Origin: Streptomyces angustmyceticus | GTDB taxonomy: Bacteria > Actinomycetota > Actinomycetes > Streptomycetales > Streptomycetaceae | Assembly (NCBI RefSeq): GCF_019933235.1 | Contig: NZ_CP082945.1 | Location: 620,001 to 684,000 of the forward strand | DNA length: 64,000 nt | Direction of reading: 5' to 3' | Shown here: piece after piece, positions 8,749 through 17,744 of the stretch | How the letters are laid out: the number at the start of each line of letters is the position of its first letter | How positions within the stretch are numbered: position 1 is the stretch's first letter | Position numbers and translations under genes: made by a program | Notes under the pieces: model-generated | The model's database searches: none | The model's input: only the letters and a program-made list of their open reading frames with translations | What the model was told of the DNA's origin: nothing

Positions 8749-9417
8749 ATGCTCACGCTCCTCCATACCTCTCCCCTGCATGTCCCGGCCTTCGACGCCC
8801 TGCGCGACGAGGAGGCCCCCGGCCTGGCGCTGCATCACGTCGTACGGCCCGAACTCCTCGACCGGGCAAGGGCGCAGGGCCCCGGGAGCGTGGCGGAGGA
8901 CGTCGCCGCAGAGCTCGGCGAGGCGGCCCGCGACGGGGCGCGGGCGGCGCTGTGCACCTGCTCGACGATCGGTTCGGTCGCCGAGGCGGCCGGTGCGGTG
9001 CTGGGCCTCCCCGTGCTGCGGGTGGACCGCCCGATGGCCGCGGCCGCCGTCGCCACCGGCCCGCGCATCGCCGTCCTCGTGGCCGTGGAGAGCACCCGCG
9101 TCCCCACGGAGGAGCTGCTCGCGCAGGAGGCCGACCGGGCCGGGCGCGAGGTCGAGGTGCGTACCGTGCTGGTGCCGGGCGCCTGGGAGCGCTTCGAGGC
9201 CGGTGACCGCGACGGCTATCTGGCGGCCGTCGCCGCCGCGGCACGGGAGATCCGGGACGCCGATGTGATCGTCCTGGCGCAGGCCTCCATGGCACCGGCG
9301 GCCGACGGCCTCGACCTCGACGTGCCGGTGCTGGCCGGACCGCGGACCGGCCTGCGCGCCGCGGCTCAGTCGGCGGCCGCGAGCGACCCCAGCTTCTCCG
9401 GGTTGCGGACGACATAG
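8749..9417 (+). CDS. Aspartate/glutamate racemase-family protein
   Basis: A 222-residue cytoplasmic protein with the two-lobed Asp/Glu/hydantoin racemase fold. The first catalytic-site strand ends in ALCTCSTIGSV (Cys69 and Cys71). The second site has VIVLAQASMAP, where many racemases carry the second cysteine; here it is replaced by Gln-Ala-Ser, as in several uncharacterised actinobacterial members. True racemase activity is therefore uncertain. The ATG at 8749 fits the start of the fold. It probably answers to the divergent GntR regulator. Its 3' end overlaps the convergent sigma-factor gene by 52 bases. Confidence 0.75.
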   Translation: MLTLLHTSPLHVPAFDALRDEEAPGLALHHVVRPELLDRARAQGPGSVAEDVAAELGEAARDGARAALCTCSTIGSVAEAAGAVLGLPVLRVDRPMAAAAVATGPRIAVLVAVESTRVPTEELLAQEADRAGREVEVRTVLVPGAWERFEAGDRDGYLAAVAAAAREIRDADVIVLAQASMAPAADGLDLDVPVLAGPRTGLRAAAQSAAASDPSFSGLRTT

Positions 9418-10247
9418 ACCGTCTGGATCCGGCCGCCTTGGACCCCGAACTGGATGACGGTGTCCGGGACACCGTCCTGGCGCGCCAACAGCGCCATCTG
9501 GCCGTTGAGTTCGAGGAGGCCGAACTCCATGCCGGGCGGCACGGACCGGGTGACGCCGATGAGGAAGCGGGCGACCTTGTCCGCGGACTCGATGATCCGC
9601 CGCGGGGCCTTGGCCTTCCCGCCGCTGTCCCCGACCAGCCGCGCGTCGGCCGCCAGGAGGCTCAACAGCCCCGCCAGATCGTTGCCGGCCGCGGCGGCCA
9701 GGAACCGCTCGGTCAGCTCGCGCTGCCGCTGCTGGTCGACCTCGAAGCGGGGGCGGCCCTCCTCGACGTGCCGCCGTGCGCGGCCCGCCAGTTGGCGCAC
9801 CGCCGCCTCACCGCGGTCGAGGACGGCGGCGATCTCCGCGTACGGATAGCCGAAGGCCTCGCGCAGCACGAACACGGCGCGCTCCAGGGGGGAGAGCGAC
9901 TCCAGGACGACGAGCACGGCGAGGGTGACGGACTCCCGGAACACCGCGTGCTCCGCGGTGTCCGGAGCGGTGGACCCGATGTCGGTCGCCAGCGGCTCCG
10001 GCAGCCAGGGGCCCACGTAGGACTCGCGGCGCGACTGGACCTGGCGCAGCCGGTCGATGGCCAGCCGGGTGGTGATCCGTACGAGGTAGCCGCGCGGCTC
10101 GCGCACCTCCGCGCGGTCGGCCCCCGACCAGCGCAGCCAGGCGTCCTGCACCACGTCCTCGGCGTCGGCCACCCGGCCGAGCATCCGGTAGGCCACCCCG
10201 AACAGGACGGGGCGGTGCTCCTCGAAGACATCGGTGAGGTCGGTCAC
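9366..10247 (-). CDS. ECF RNA polymerase sigma factor, ECF41 type (SigJ-like)
   Basis: A sigma factor of about 293 residues from GTG 10247 (VTDLTDVFEEHRPVLFGVAYRMLG); GTG 10262 is an alternative. Region sigma2 runs through DAEDVVQDAWLRW, and sigma4 holds LSPLERAVFVLREAFGYPYAEIAAVL. It is followed by a SnoaL-like C-terminal domain of about 100 residues with the two ECF41 hallmarks, here DSGGK and NPEKL. In this group the fused domain takes the place of a separate anti-sigma factor and tunes activity. No carboxymuconolactone decarboxylase or oxidoreductase, the usual ECF41 target, is adjacent. The gene runs into the end of the racemase gene on the opposite strand. Confidence 0.9.
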   Translation of the reverse strand: MTDLTDVFEEHRPVLFGVAYRMLGRVADAEDVVQDAWLRWSGADRAEVREPRGYLVRITTRLAIDRLRQVQSRRESYVGPWLPEPLATDIGSTAPDTAEHAVFRESVTLAVLVVLESLSPLERAVFVLREAFGYPYAEIAAVLDRGEAAVRQLAGRARRHVEEGRPRFEVDQQRQRELTERFLAAAAGNDLAGLLSLLAADARLVGDSGGKAKAPRRIIESADKVARFLIGVTRSVPPGMEFGLLELNGQMALLARQDGVPDTVIQFGVQGGRIQTVYVVRNPEKLGSLAAAD

Positions 10248-10494
10248 GGCATCGCTCGGCACCCCTCCATCCCACCGGCCCGCCGCCGCCTTGTCCAGCG
10301 GAATCCGCGCGGTGGGGCAGTGGGTGTGCCCGGGCGGGGCGCGGCGCGTTCGTGCGGGTGCGGCGAGGCGGGTGTGTACGGTGCCGTACCTCCCGCACTC
10401 GCCCCTGCTGCCCCGTACCACTCACCCGCCTCACCTGGCATCGTGTCAGCCCACGCCCGGCACCACCGCACCACCGCACCCCCGAGGAGTTCTG

Positions 10495-11340
10495 ATGGCC
10501 ACCCCGGTCTCCTTCGCCCGTGTCACCCCCGAGGACCGGCCGCCCTTCACGGTCGCCTACGAGCGCAAGGGCGCGGGCGATCCCGTCGTCCTGCTGCACG
10601 GCATAGGCCACCATCTCCAGGCCTGGCGCCCGGTGTGCGACATCCTCGCCGCGTCCCACGAGGTCATCTCCCTCGACCTGCCGGGCTTCGGCGCCTCCCC
10701 CGCGCTGCCCGAGGGGTCCTCCTACGAGCTGTCGTCGGTCGTCCCGCTGCTCATCGCGGCGTTCGGGGAGCTGGGCGCCGACCGCCCGCATGTGGTGGGG
10801 AACTCTCTGGGCGGCCTGCTCGCCCTGGAGCTGGGCCGGGAGCGGGCCGTCCGGTCGGTCACGGCGCTCTCCCCGGCGGGCTTCTGGACCCCGGCGGAGC
10901 GGCGGTACGCCTTCGGGGTGCTGCGCGGCATGTACGCCGGGGCGCAGGCGCTGCCCCAGCCGGTGGTGGAGTCACTGGCCCGGTCCGCCCTCGGCCGGGC
11001 GTCGCTGACCGGCACCATCTACGCCCATCCCGCCCGCCGTTCGGCGGCGGCCGTCGTGGCGGAGACCAGGGCGCTGCGCGAGGGGCCCGGGTTCGTCCCG
11101 ACGCTGGCGGCCGGCCGGGAGGTGCGGTTCACCGCGGATGTGCCGGACGTCCCGGTGACGATCGGCTGGGGCAGCCGGGACCGCCTGCTGCTGCCCCGTC
11201 AGGGCGTACGCGCCAAGCACACGATCCCGGGCGCGCGGCTGGTGCGGCTGCCGGGCTGCGGGCATGTGCCGATGCACGACGATCCGGCGCTGGTGGCGCG
11301 GGTCATCCTCGACACCATGAGCCGGGGCGCTTCCTACTAG
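10495..11340 (+). CDS. Alpha/beta hydrolase
   Basis: A 281-residue soluble hydrolase. The oxyanion segment VVLLHGIGHHLQAWRP, the nucleophile elbow GNSLGG (Ser104), an acid in WGSRDRLL and the late His in GCGHVPMHDDP give a complete catalytic triad. The ATG at 10495 has GAGGAG six bases upstream. Cap-domain sequence does not point to a known substrate; haloalkane dehalogenase, lipase and C-C hydrolase branches all share this layout. The 250-base region upstream, shared with the divergent sigma factor, holds no clear dyad. Confidence 0.85.
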   Translation: MATPVSFARVTPEDRPPFTVAYERKGAGDPVVLLHGIGHHLQAWRPVCDILAASHEVISLDLPGFGASPALPEGSSYELSSVVPLLIAAFGELGADRPHVVGNSLGGLLALELGRERAVRSVTALSPAGFWTPAERRYAFGVLRGMYAGAQALPQPVVESLARSALGRASLTGTIYAHPARRSAAAVVAETRALREGPGFVPTLAAGREVRFTADVPDVPVTIGWGSRDRLLLPRQGVRAKHTIPGARLVRLPGCGHVPMHDDPALVARVILDTMSRGASY

Positions 11341-11545
11341 GGTCCGCCGGCCACACCCCGCCGGCCGGGGCGCGGCCCCGCCCGTTCGATGCGACGGCCC
11401 CGGTGGGCGTACCGGAGGCGTAAACGTCCCGTCCGCATCCTGGCGATCGGGCGGGGGGCTTGCGACGATGGCCCGGGTCCGGTGGGCCCCCAGGGCCCGG
11501 AACACGCTCCCGCGCGGGCGTGCCGCCGGCCGCGAACGGGCCGCT

Positions 11546-11578
11546 GTTCACCGTCCGTTCGGCTGCGGGGCACCGGAC
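11546..11578 (+). promoter_or_regulatory. Candidate PHO box (PhoP site)
   Basis: Three tandem 11-base units can be aligned: GTTCACCGTCC, GTTCGGCTGCG and GGGCACCGGAC. The first matches the GTTCACC core of the Streptomyces PhoP direct-repeat unit exactly, and the others match partly. The array lies about 50 bases before the start of the PhoD-type phosphatase, a typical PhoP target. Assignment rests on spacing and the one perfect core. Confidence 0.55.
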
Positions 11579-11629
11579 AGCGATACGAACGAGGCGGCAG
11601 GAAAGTCGGTCGACGCATGGAGGTTGGAG

Positions 11630-13246
11630 ATGGCGCAGGGATCCGGCGGCGGCTTCGGACGGCGGTCGCTGCTGCAGGGCGCGGCGGCCGGCTCGGCGGC
11701 ACTGGCGCTGCCCACCCTGTCCTGTGCCGCGCCGGCGCAGGCCCGCAGCGGGCGGCCGGGCGCCGACTGGGGCGTCCAGGTCGGGGATGTGACCACGTCC
11801 TCGGGTCTGGTGTGGGTCCGGTCCGACCGGCCGGCCCGGATGCTGGTGCAGACCGCGGCGACCGAGTCGTTCCGCGACGCCCGGACCTGGCACGGCCCGG
11901 TGATCGGCGCGGGGACCGACTTCACCGGCGTGACCTCGCTGCACGGTCTGCCGTCCGGTGAGCAGATCCACTACCGGGTGCTGCTCGCGGACCCGGACGA
12001 CCCCCGGCGCACCGGCAGACCGGTGACCGGCACCTTCCGCACGGCGCCCGCGCACCGCGGCCCCGCCGGTGCCTCGCGGAACGCGGGGGCCGGCGGGCGG
12101 CAGGAGGGCGTCCGCTTCCACTGGTCGGGCGATCTGGCCGGGCAGGGCTGGGGCATCAACCCCGACCGCGGCGGCTACCGCGTCTACGAGGACATGCGGC
12201 GGCGGAATCCGGACTTCTTCCTGTGCAGCGGCGACAACATCTACGCCGACAGCCCGATCCCGGAGCGGGTGACACTGCCGGACGGCCGGATCTGGCGGAA
12301 CGTGACGACCGAGGAGAAGTCGAAGGTCGCCGAGACGCTGACGGAGTTCCGCGGCGCCTTCCGCTACAACCTGCTGGACGACAACCTGCGCCGCTTCAAC
12401 GCGCAGGTGCCGACGATCACCCAGTGGGACGACCACGAGGTGCACAACAACTGGTACCCGGGACAGCTCCTCGACGACGACCGGTACACGGTGAAGGAGA
12501 CGGACGTGCTGTCCGCGCGCTCGCTGCGCGCGTTCGGCGAGTACTTCCCGATCCGTACGCTGCGGCCCGACCGGGGAGGCCGGGTCTACCGCGTGGTGCG
12601 CCACGGCCCGCTGCTCGATGTGTTCGTCCTGGACATGCGCCGCTACCGGAACGCCAATTCGCCCGGCCGGCAGACCGACGACCGGCAGGGCATCCTCGGC
12701 GCCGAGCAGCTGCGCTGGCTCAAGCGGGAGCTGTCCCGCTCGCGAGCGGTGTGGAAGGTGATCGCCTCCGACATGCCGCTGGGGCTGGTCGTACCGGACG
12801 GCAAGACCGACTTCGAGGCGCTGGCGCAGGGCGATCCGGGCGCTCCCCTGGGCCGCGAGCTGCAGTTGGCGGAGCTGCTGCGGCACATCAAGCACGACCG
12901 GGTGACCGGCACCGTGTGGCTGACGACGGACGTCCACTACACCGCGGCGCAGCACTACGCACCGGAGCGGGCCGCGTTCAAGGACTTCGCACCGTTCTGG
13001 GAGTTCGTGTCGGGGCCGCTGAACGCGGGCGGGTACCCGGCGTTGAAGCTGGACGGAACCTTCGGGCCGGAGCAGCCGTTCAGTAAGGCGCCGGACCGTG
13101 CCAACACCTCACCCGCGGAGACTCCGCAGTACTTCGGCGAGATCGACATCGACGGGGACAGCGGGGAGATGACGGTGCGGTTGCGTCAGGAGGGCGGCGA
13201 GGTGTTGTTCAGCAAGGTGCTGCAACCGGGACAGGTAGGACAGTAG
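11630..13246 (+). CDS. phoD: Tat-exported alkaline phosphatase D (PhoD)
   Basis: A 538-residue secreted phosphatase. The start at 11630 has GGAGG six bases ahead. The N-terminus is a twin-arginine signal (GRRSLLQGAAAGSAALAL, RR at 11-12). An N-terminal fibronectin-like PhoD_N domain (VQVGDVTTSSGLVWVRSDRP) precedes the metallophosphatase core with HWSGDLAGQGWG, FLCSGDNIYAD, QWDDHEVHNNW and TTDVHYTAAQHY, which supply the metal ligands. It hydrolyses phosphodiesters and monoesters such as teichoic-acid or lipid phosphates to scavenge phosphate. A candidate PHO box upstream suggests induction by PhoR-PhoP on phosphate starvation. Confidence 0.92.
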   Translation: MAQGSGGGFGRRSLLQGAAAGSAALALPTLSCAAPAQARSGRPGADWGVQVGDVTTSSGLVWVRSDRPARMLVQTAATESFRDARTWHGPVIGAGTDFTGVTSLHGLPSGEQIHYRVLLADPDDPRRTGRPVTGTFRTAPAHRGPAGASRNAGAGGRQEGVRFHWSGDLAGQGWGINPDRGGYRVYEDMRRRNPDFFLCSGDNIYADSPIPERVTLPDGRIWRNVTTEEKSKVAETLTEFRGAFRYNLLDDNLRRFNAQVPTITQWDDHEVHNNWYPGQLLDDDRYTVKETDVLSARSLRAFGEYFPIRTLRPDRGGRVYRVVRHGPLLDVFVLDMRRYRNANSPGRQTDDRQGILGAEQLRWLKRELSRSRAVWKVIASDMPLGLVVPDGKTDFEALAQGDPGAPLGRELQLAELLRHIKHDRVTGTVWLTTDVHYTAAQHYAPERAAFKDFAPFWEFVSGPLNAGGYPALKLDGTFGPEQPFSKAPDRANTSPAETPQYFGEIDIDGDSGEMTVRLRQEGGEVLFSKVLQPGQVGQ

Positions 13247-13330
13247 AGGCTAATGCGTCGATTGCGTCTTTTACCCGTCGGACACAATGTGTTGGCGATC
13301 AGGCAACACCTGTGCGCCAGGCTTGTGTGC

Positions 13331-14728
13331 ATGACTGAAGCATCCTCTGCCCGTTCCACCCGCCGCCACCACTGGCGGCGGGAGATCATCGAGCTGGCCG
13401 CCCTGTTCAGCGCCGTGGCGGTCGCCGACGTCCTCGCCGACTCCCTCGTCCACGGCCCGTCGGGCCCCGTCCTGCTGTGCTCCGCCGCGGTGGTCCTGCT
13501 GGCCACGGCCGGCTTCCACGCCTGGTGGTCACGACGCCACGAAAACGCCCCGCCGCCGACCGATACCGGCGCCACGGCGGCGTCCCCGTCCACCGCGGCC
13601 CCCGGGGCCGCCGGTCAGGAGACGGTGCTGTGGCGGATGCGGACCACGGTCCGGGACGAGCCCGGCAGCCTGGCCGCCCTGTGCACGGCGCTGGCCGCAC
13701 GGCGGGTGGACATCCTCAACCTGCAGACCCACCCGCTGTCCGACGGCGCGGTCGACGAGTTCCTGCTGCGCGCCCCGGAGGCGCTGGCGCCCGAGGAGCT
13801 GACCCGTACGGTGGCCGGTGCGGGCGGTGCGCACAGCTGGCTGGAGCGCGCCGACGCGCACGACCTCGTCGACACCCCGACCCGGATGCTGGGCCTGGCC
13901 ACCCGTACCGCGCTCGACTCCGCCGAACTCCCCCTGGCGCTGCGCCAGTTGCTGGGGCGCTGCACGATCCATTCGGTTCCCGCCCGCTCGCTGAGCGGTC
14001 AGCCGCTCGCCGAGCAGGTGCCCACGGAAGGCGTACTGGAGGAACACCGCATGAAGTTCCGCGACCCCTCCGGGGGCTCGCTCACCATCGAAAGGCCGCA
14101 ATTGCCGTTCACCCCGACCGAGTTCGCCCGGGTACGCGCCCTGGTCGACCTGGACGCCAGACTCGGCCAGCGGGTGCCCCCGCGGCGTGATGTGCTGACG
14201 CTGCCCGAGGGCAACGAGATCACGGTCCGCCGCGCCGACACCTCCGACCTGGCCGCGGCTCGCGAGATGCACGACCGCTGCTCCCCGAAGACCCTGGGGC
14301 TGCGCTACCACGGCCCGGTCGGCGACGCGGACCGCTACCTCGGCCATCTGCTCAGCCCGCGGTTCGGCCGCACCCTGGCGGTGGAGACCGCCTCCGGCCG
14401 GCTGGTGGCGCTCGGCCATCTGCTGTGGGACGGCGAGGAGACCGAGGTCGCCCTGCTGGTCGAGGACGCCTGGCAGCAGCGCGGCATCGGCGCCGAACTG
14501 CTGCGCCGGCTGGTGACGATGGCGGCCGAGACCGGCTGCGAGAGCGTCTATGCGATCACCCGGGCCTCCAACACCGGCATGGTGGCGGCGATGCGCGGCC
14601 TCGGGCTGCCGCTCGACTACCAGATCGAGGAAGGCACGCTGGTGATCACCGCACGCCCCATGGGAGTGCCCGCCCGCCGGGAGTCCCTGGAGAGCGTACG
14701 GGTCCAGGACGGCAGCGGTCGCCGCTGA
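13331..14728 (+). CDS. Membrane-linked ACT-GNAT protein
   Basis: A 465-residue protein joining three parts. Residues 19-66 hold two likely membrane helices (EIIELAALFSAVAVADVLAD and VLLCSAAVVLLATAGF). An ACT-type ligand domain follows at about 99-170, with TTVRDEPGSLAALCTALAARR and VDILNLQTHP. After a linker, a GNAT acetyltransferase domain occupies the last 150 residues, with the acetyl-CoA loop near QQRGIGAELLRRLV and the late ASNTGMVAAMRGLGL. The likely reading is an N-acetyltransferase controlled by amino-acid binding to the ACT domain. The ATG at 13331 is the first start that keeps the domain order; an upstream ATG would add 26 unlikely residues. Confidence 0.75.
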   Translation: MTEASSARSTRRHHWRREIIELAALFSAVAVADVLADSLVHGPSGPVLLCSAAVVLLATAGFHAWWSRRHENAPPPTDTGATAASPSTAAPGAAGQETVLWRMRTTVRDEPGSLAALCTALAARRVDILNLQTHPLSDGAVDEFLLRAPEALAPEELTRTVAGAGGAHSWLERADAHDLVDTPTRMLGLATRTALDSAELPLALRQLLGRCTIHSVPARSLSGQPLAEQVPTEGVLEEHRMKFRDPSGGSLTIERPQLPFTPTEFARVRALVDLDARLGQRVPPRRDVLTLPEGNEITVRRADTSDLAAAREMHDRCSPKTLGLRYHGPVGDADRYLGHLLSPRFGRTLAVETASGRLVALGHLLWDGEETEVALLVEDAWQQRGIGAELLRRLVTMAAETGCESVYAITRASNTGMVAAMRGLGLPLDYQIEEGTLVITARPMGVPARRESLESVRVQDGSGRR

Positions 14729-14795
14729 GCACCGCCCCGTGGTGCCCGGCCGGGCATCGCGGCCGCCGGCCGGGTGCGCCGACGCCCGGCCGGCG

Positions 14796-14874
14796 CCGTC
14801 GTGCGGAGGCAGGACCGTCGTACGGGGGCAGGACCGTGCGCGAGCAGGGACGCCGTCGTAAGCGGAGGCAAGGA
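14796..14874. repeat. Degenerate 17-22-base tandem repeats
   Basis: Four imperfect copies in a row. Units 1 and 2 (14796-14814, 14815-14833) both read CCGTCGTnCGGnGGCAGGA. A shorter unit lies at 14834-14850 and a longer one at 14853-14874. They fill most of the gap between the GNAT gene and the DUF885 gene, about 70-150 bases upstream of the latter. Confidence 0.6.
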
Positions 14875-14946
14875 CACCGCAAAGCGACAGGAACGTACCG
14901 CCTGATGATGGTGACGCGGCGGGGCCGTTCGTACGAGGATGGCGGT

Positions 14947-16641
14947 ATGTCCAACACCACTACTTCCGGGGGCGGTCCGCTGCCCCGCCAGGTCGCCGAT
15001 GCCTACGTCGACGCCCTCGTCGAGCTGGACCCGATCACCGGCACCTTCCTCGGCGTCGCCGAGAGTTCCGGCAAGCTCCCCGACTTCTCACCGACGGGCC
15101 AGGAAGCGGTGGCCCAGCTCGCCCGTACGACGCTGGAGAAGCTCACCGAGGCGGAGTCCCGGCCGGGCGCGGAGCAGTCCGCCGAGCAGGTCTGCGCGCG
15201 GCTGCTGCGCGAGCGGCTCACCGCCGAGCTGGCGGTCCACGAAGCGGGCGAGGGCCTGCGCACGGTCAGCAACCTCAGCTCGCCGCTGCACCACGTCCGC
15301 GAGGTCTTCACGATCAGCCCGGCCGAGACCGAAGCGGACTGGACGGCGCTCGCCCAGCGGCTGCGCGCCGTACCCGCCGCGCTGGAGGGCTACCGCGCCG
15401 CGCTCGACGCCGGCCTCAAGCGCGGCCTGCCCGCCGGACCGACCCAGGTCCGCACCGTCATCGGCCAGTTGGACGAGTGGATCGGGACCGACCGCAGCTG
15501 GTTCGCCGAGTTCACCGACGCCGGCCCGGACGCCCTGCGCGCCGAGCTGACCGAGGCCGCCGGGGTGGCGACCGGCGCCCTGGGGGAGCTGCGCGACTGG
15601 TTCCGTGACAGCTACGCCCCGGCCGTCGAGGGCGCACCGGACGTGGTGGGCCGGGAGCGCTACGCCCGCCTCGCCCGCTACTTCAACGGCGCCGACATCG
15701 ACCCGGACGAGGCGTACGCGTACGGCTGGTCCGAGTTCCACCGGCTGCTGGCCGAGATGGAGTCCGAGGCCGAGAAGGTGCTGCCCGGCGCGAAGACGCC
15801 GTGGGAGGCGCTGGCCTGGTGCGATGAGCACGGCGAGACGGTGGAGGGCGTCGAGGAGACCCGTGAGTGGCTCCAGTCGCTCATGGACGAGGCCATCGAC
15901 GGGCTCGACGGCACCCACTTCGAACTGGCGGAGCGGGTGCGCCGGGTGGAGTCGCGGATCGCCCCGCCCGGCGGCGCGGCCGCCCCGTACTACACCCCGC
16001 CGTCGCTGGACTTCTCCCGCCCCGGCCGGACCTGGCTGCCGACGATGGGCGAGACCCGCTTCCCGACGTACGACCTGGTCTCCACCTGGTACCACGAGGG
16101 GGTGCCCGGCCATCACCTCCAGCTGGCGCAGTGGGTGCATGTCGCCGACTCCCTCTCGCGCTACCAGACGACGGTGGGCATCGTCAGCGCGAACGCCGAG
16201 GGCTGGGCGCTCTACGCCGAACGGCTCATGGACGAGCTGGGCTTCCTGACCACCGCCGAACGGCGTCTGGGGTATCTCGACGCGCAGATGATGCGGGCGG
16301 TCCGGGTCATCATCGACATCGGGATGCACCTGGAGCTGGAGATCCCGGCGGACTCCCCCTTCCACCCGGGCGAGCGCTGGACGCCGCAGCTGGCGCACGC
16401 GTTCTTCGCCCAGCACAGCAGCCGCCCGGCCGACTTCGTCGAGAGCGAGATCGTCCGCTACCAGGGCATGGCCGGCCAGGCGATCGGCTACAAGCTCGGC
16501 GAGCGGGTCTGGCTGCAGGGCCGGGAGGCGGCCCGCGCCCGGCACGGCGCGGACTTCGACCTCAAGACCTGGCACATGGCGGCCCTGTCGCAGGGCTCCC
16601 TGGGCCTGGACGACCTGCTCAGCGAGCTGTCGGCGCTCTGA
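14947..16641 (+). CDS. DUF885 family protein, metallopeptidase-like
   Basis: A soluble 564-residue protein of the DUF885 family. The segment STWYHEGVPGHHLQLAQW (His383-Glu384 and His389-His390) resembles a gluzincin metal-binding helix, and ANAEGWALYAERLMDELG supplies a further conserved Glu. Family members are widely annotated as zinc-dependent hydrolases, but the substrate is not established. No signal peptide is visible, so it is likely cytoplasmic. The ATG at 14947 follows GAGGATGGCGGT. It stands alone, preceded by the tandem repeats and followed by a 236-base gap in which I saw nothing definite. Confidence 0.85.
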   Translation: MSNTTTSGGGPLPRQVADAYVDALVELDPITGTFLGVAESSGKLPDFSPTGQEAVAQLARTTLEKLTEAESRPGAEQSAEQVCARLLRERLTAELAVHEAGEGLRTVSNLSSPLHHVREVFTISPAETEADWTALAQRLRAVPAALEGYRAALDAGLKRGLPAGPTQVRTVIGQLDEWIGTDRSWFAEFTDAGPDALRAELTEAAGVATGALGELRDWFRDSYAPAVEGAPDVVGRERYARLARYFNGADIDPDEAYAYGWSEFHRLLAEMESEAEKVLPGAKTPWEALAWCDEHGETVEGVEETREWLQSLMDEAIDGLDGTHFELAERVRRVESRIAPPGGAAAPYYTPPSLDFSRPGRTWLPTMGETRFPTYDLVSTWYHEGVPGHHLQLAQWVHVADSLSRYQTTVGIVSANAEGWALYAERLMDELGFLTTAERRLGYLDAQMMRAVRVIIDIGMHLELEIPADSPFHPGERWTPQLAHAFFAQHSSRPADFVESEIVRYQGMAGQAIGYKLGERVWLQGREAARARHGADFDLKTWHMAALSQGSLGLDDLLSELSAL

Positions 16642-16877
16642 CCACCGCTCGGCAGCGCGGTGGCCGGCCACGCCGCGGGGTATGGCCCGCCACCGCCGTC
16701 CGCAGGGTCGGCCGGTCTGACAGCGGCCCCCGCGGCGGACCGGCCGGTTCTTGCTGTCCCCGGCGCCCCGCTGCGTCCCACTGGCGGCCGGGGACGCGGC
16801 AACGGCGGTGGCCCGGGTCCCGTACGGTGCCGGACCCGTCCGGTACCGCGGCCGGGCGGGGCGCGGCACGGCCGCCG

Positions 16878-17744
16878 TCACCGCCGGAAGCCTCCCTCGG
16901 AGTTGATGACCTGCCCGGTGATCCACGCCGCCTCGTCGGTCGCGAGCCAGGCGATCAGCCGGGCCGGGTCGTCGGGCGCGCCCCACCGTCCGCCCGGGAA
17001 GCGCCCGGCGACCTCCTCGCGCAGCGCGCCGACCGCGTAACCGGTGTCCACGGGGCCCGGGTTGACGGCGTTCACGGTCACCCCGAGGCCGGCGAAGGTG
17101 GTGGCCAGACTGCGGGTCGCCGAGGCCAGCGCGCCCTTGGCCAGGCCGTAGGCGATCTCCTCCGGCATCCCGTCGCCCAGGTCCTGGCCGGAGGTCATCA
17201 GCACGACCCGGCCGCCCGGCATCTCCTTCGTGCGCCGGAGCGCATAGGCCTGGGCCAGGAGGATCACCGAGCGGGTGTTCACCGCCCAGTGGGCATCGAG
17301 CATCGCCGCGTCGAGGGCGTCCAGGGGACCGTCACTGCCGCTGAGGGCGTGGTTGGCGACGAGGATGTCCAGCCGGCCGCCGAGCGCCTCGGCCGCGGTG
17401 TCCACGAGACGGGCGGGGGCGTCCGGTTCGGCCAGATCGGCGGGCCCGTGAGCCACCATCGCGCCCGGGGCGGCGAGCGCCCGCACCCCGTCGGCGACGG
17501 CATCAGGGCCGCCCGGATCCGCTCCCCAGGGCTGGCGGGCGTCGTGCGGGACATGGTGGTGCAGATAGACGCCGGCGCCGTATGCGGCCAGCCGCCGGGC
17601 GACGGCGCAGCCGATGCCGCGGCGGCGGCTCGCCCCGGTGACCAGGGCGGTGCGCCCGAGAAGCGGCAGCGGGTCGCGGCGGGGCACGCCGGAGTCCGGG
17701 GCGGTGCCGGAGGTCTCTGCGGGGCGGATGCTGTCGTAGGTCAT
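16878..17744 (-). CDS. SDR-family oxidoreductase
   Basis: A 288-residue short-chain dehydrogenase/reductase. The cofactor loop LVTGASRRRGIGCAVARRLA begins near residue 34 after an N-terminal extension of about 25 residues. DLAEPDAP and LVANHAL follow, then the catalytic Ser in MTSGQD and the Tyr-x-x-x-Lys pair in YGLAKGAL. The C-terminus NPGPVDTGY and ITGQVINSEGGF is typical of FabG-like enzymes using NAD(P)H. The substrate is unknown. It lies downstream of, and in the same direction as, sbcDC, with a 147-base gap. Confidence 0.87.
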   Translation of the reverse strand: MTYDSIRPAETSGTAPDSGVPRRDPLPLLGRTALVTGASRRRGIGCAVARRLAAYGAGVYLHHHVPHDARQPWGADPGGPDAVADGVRALAAPGAMVAHGPADLAEPDAPARLVDTAAEALGGRLDILVANHALSGSDGPLDALDAAMLDAHWAVNTRSVILLAQAYALRRTKEMPGGRVVLMTSGQDLGDGMPEEIAYGLAKGALASATRSLATTFAGLGVTVNAVNPGPVDTGYAVGALREEVAGRFPGGRWGAPDDPARLIAWLATDEAAWITGQVINSEGGFRR

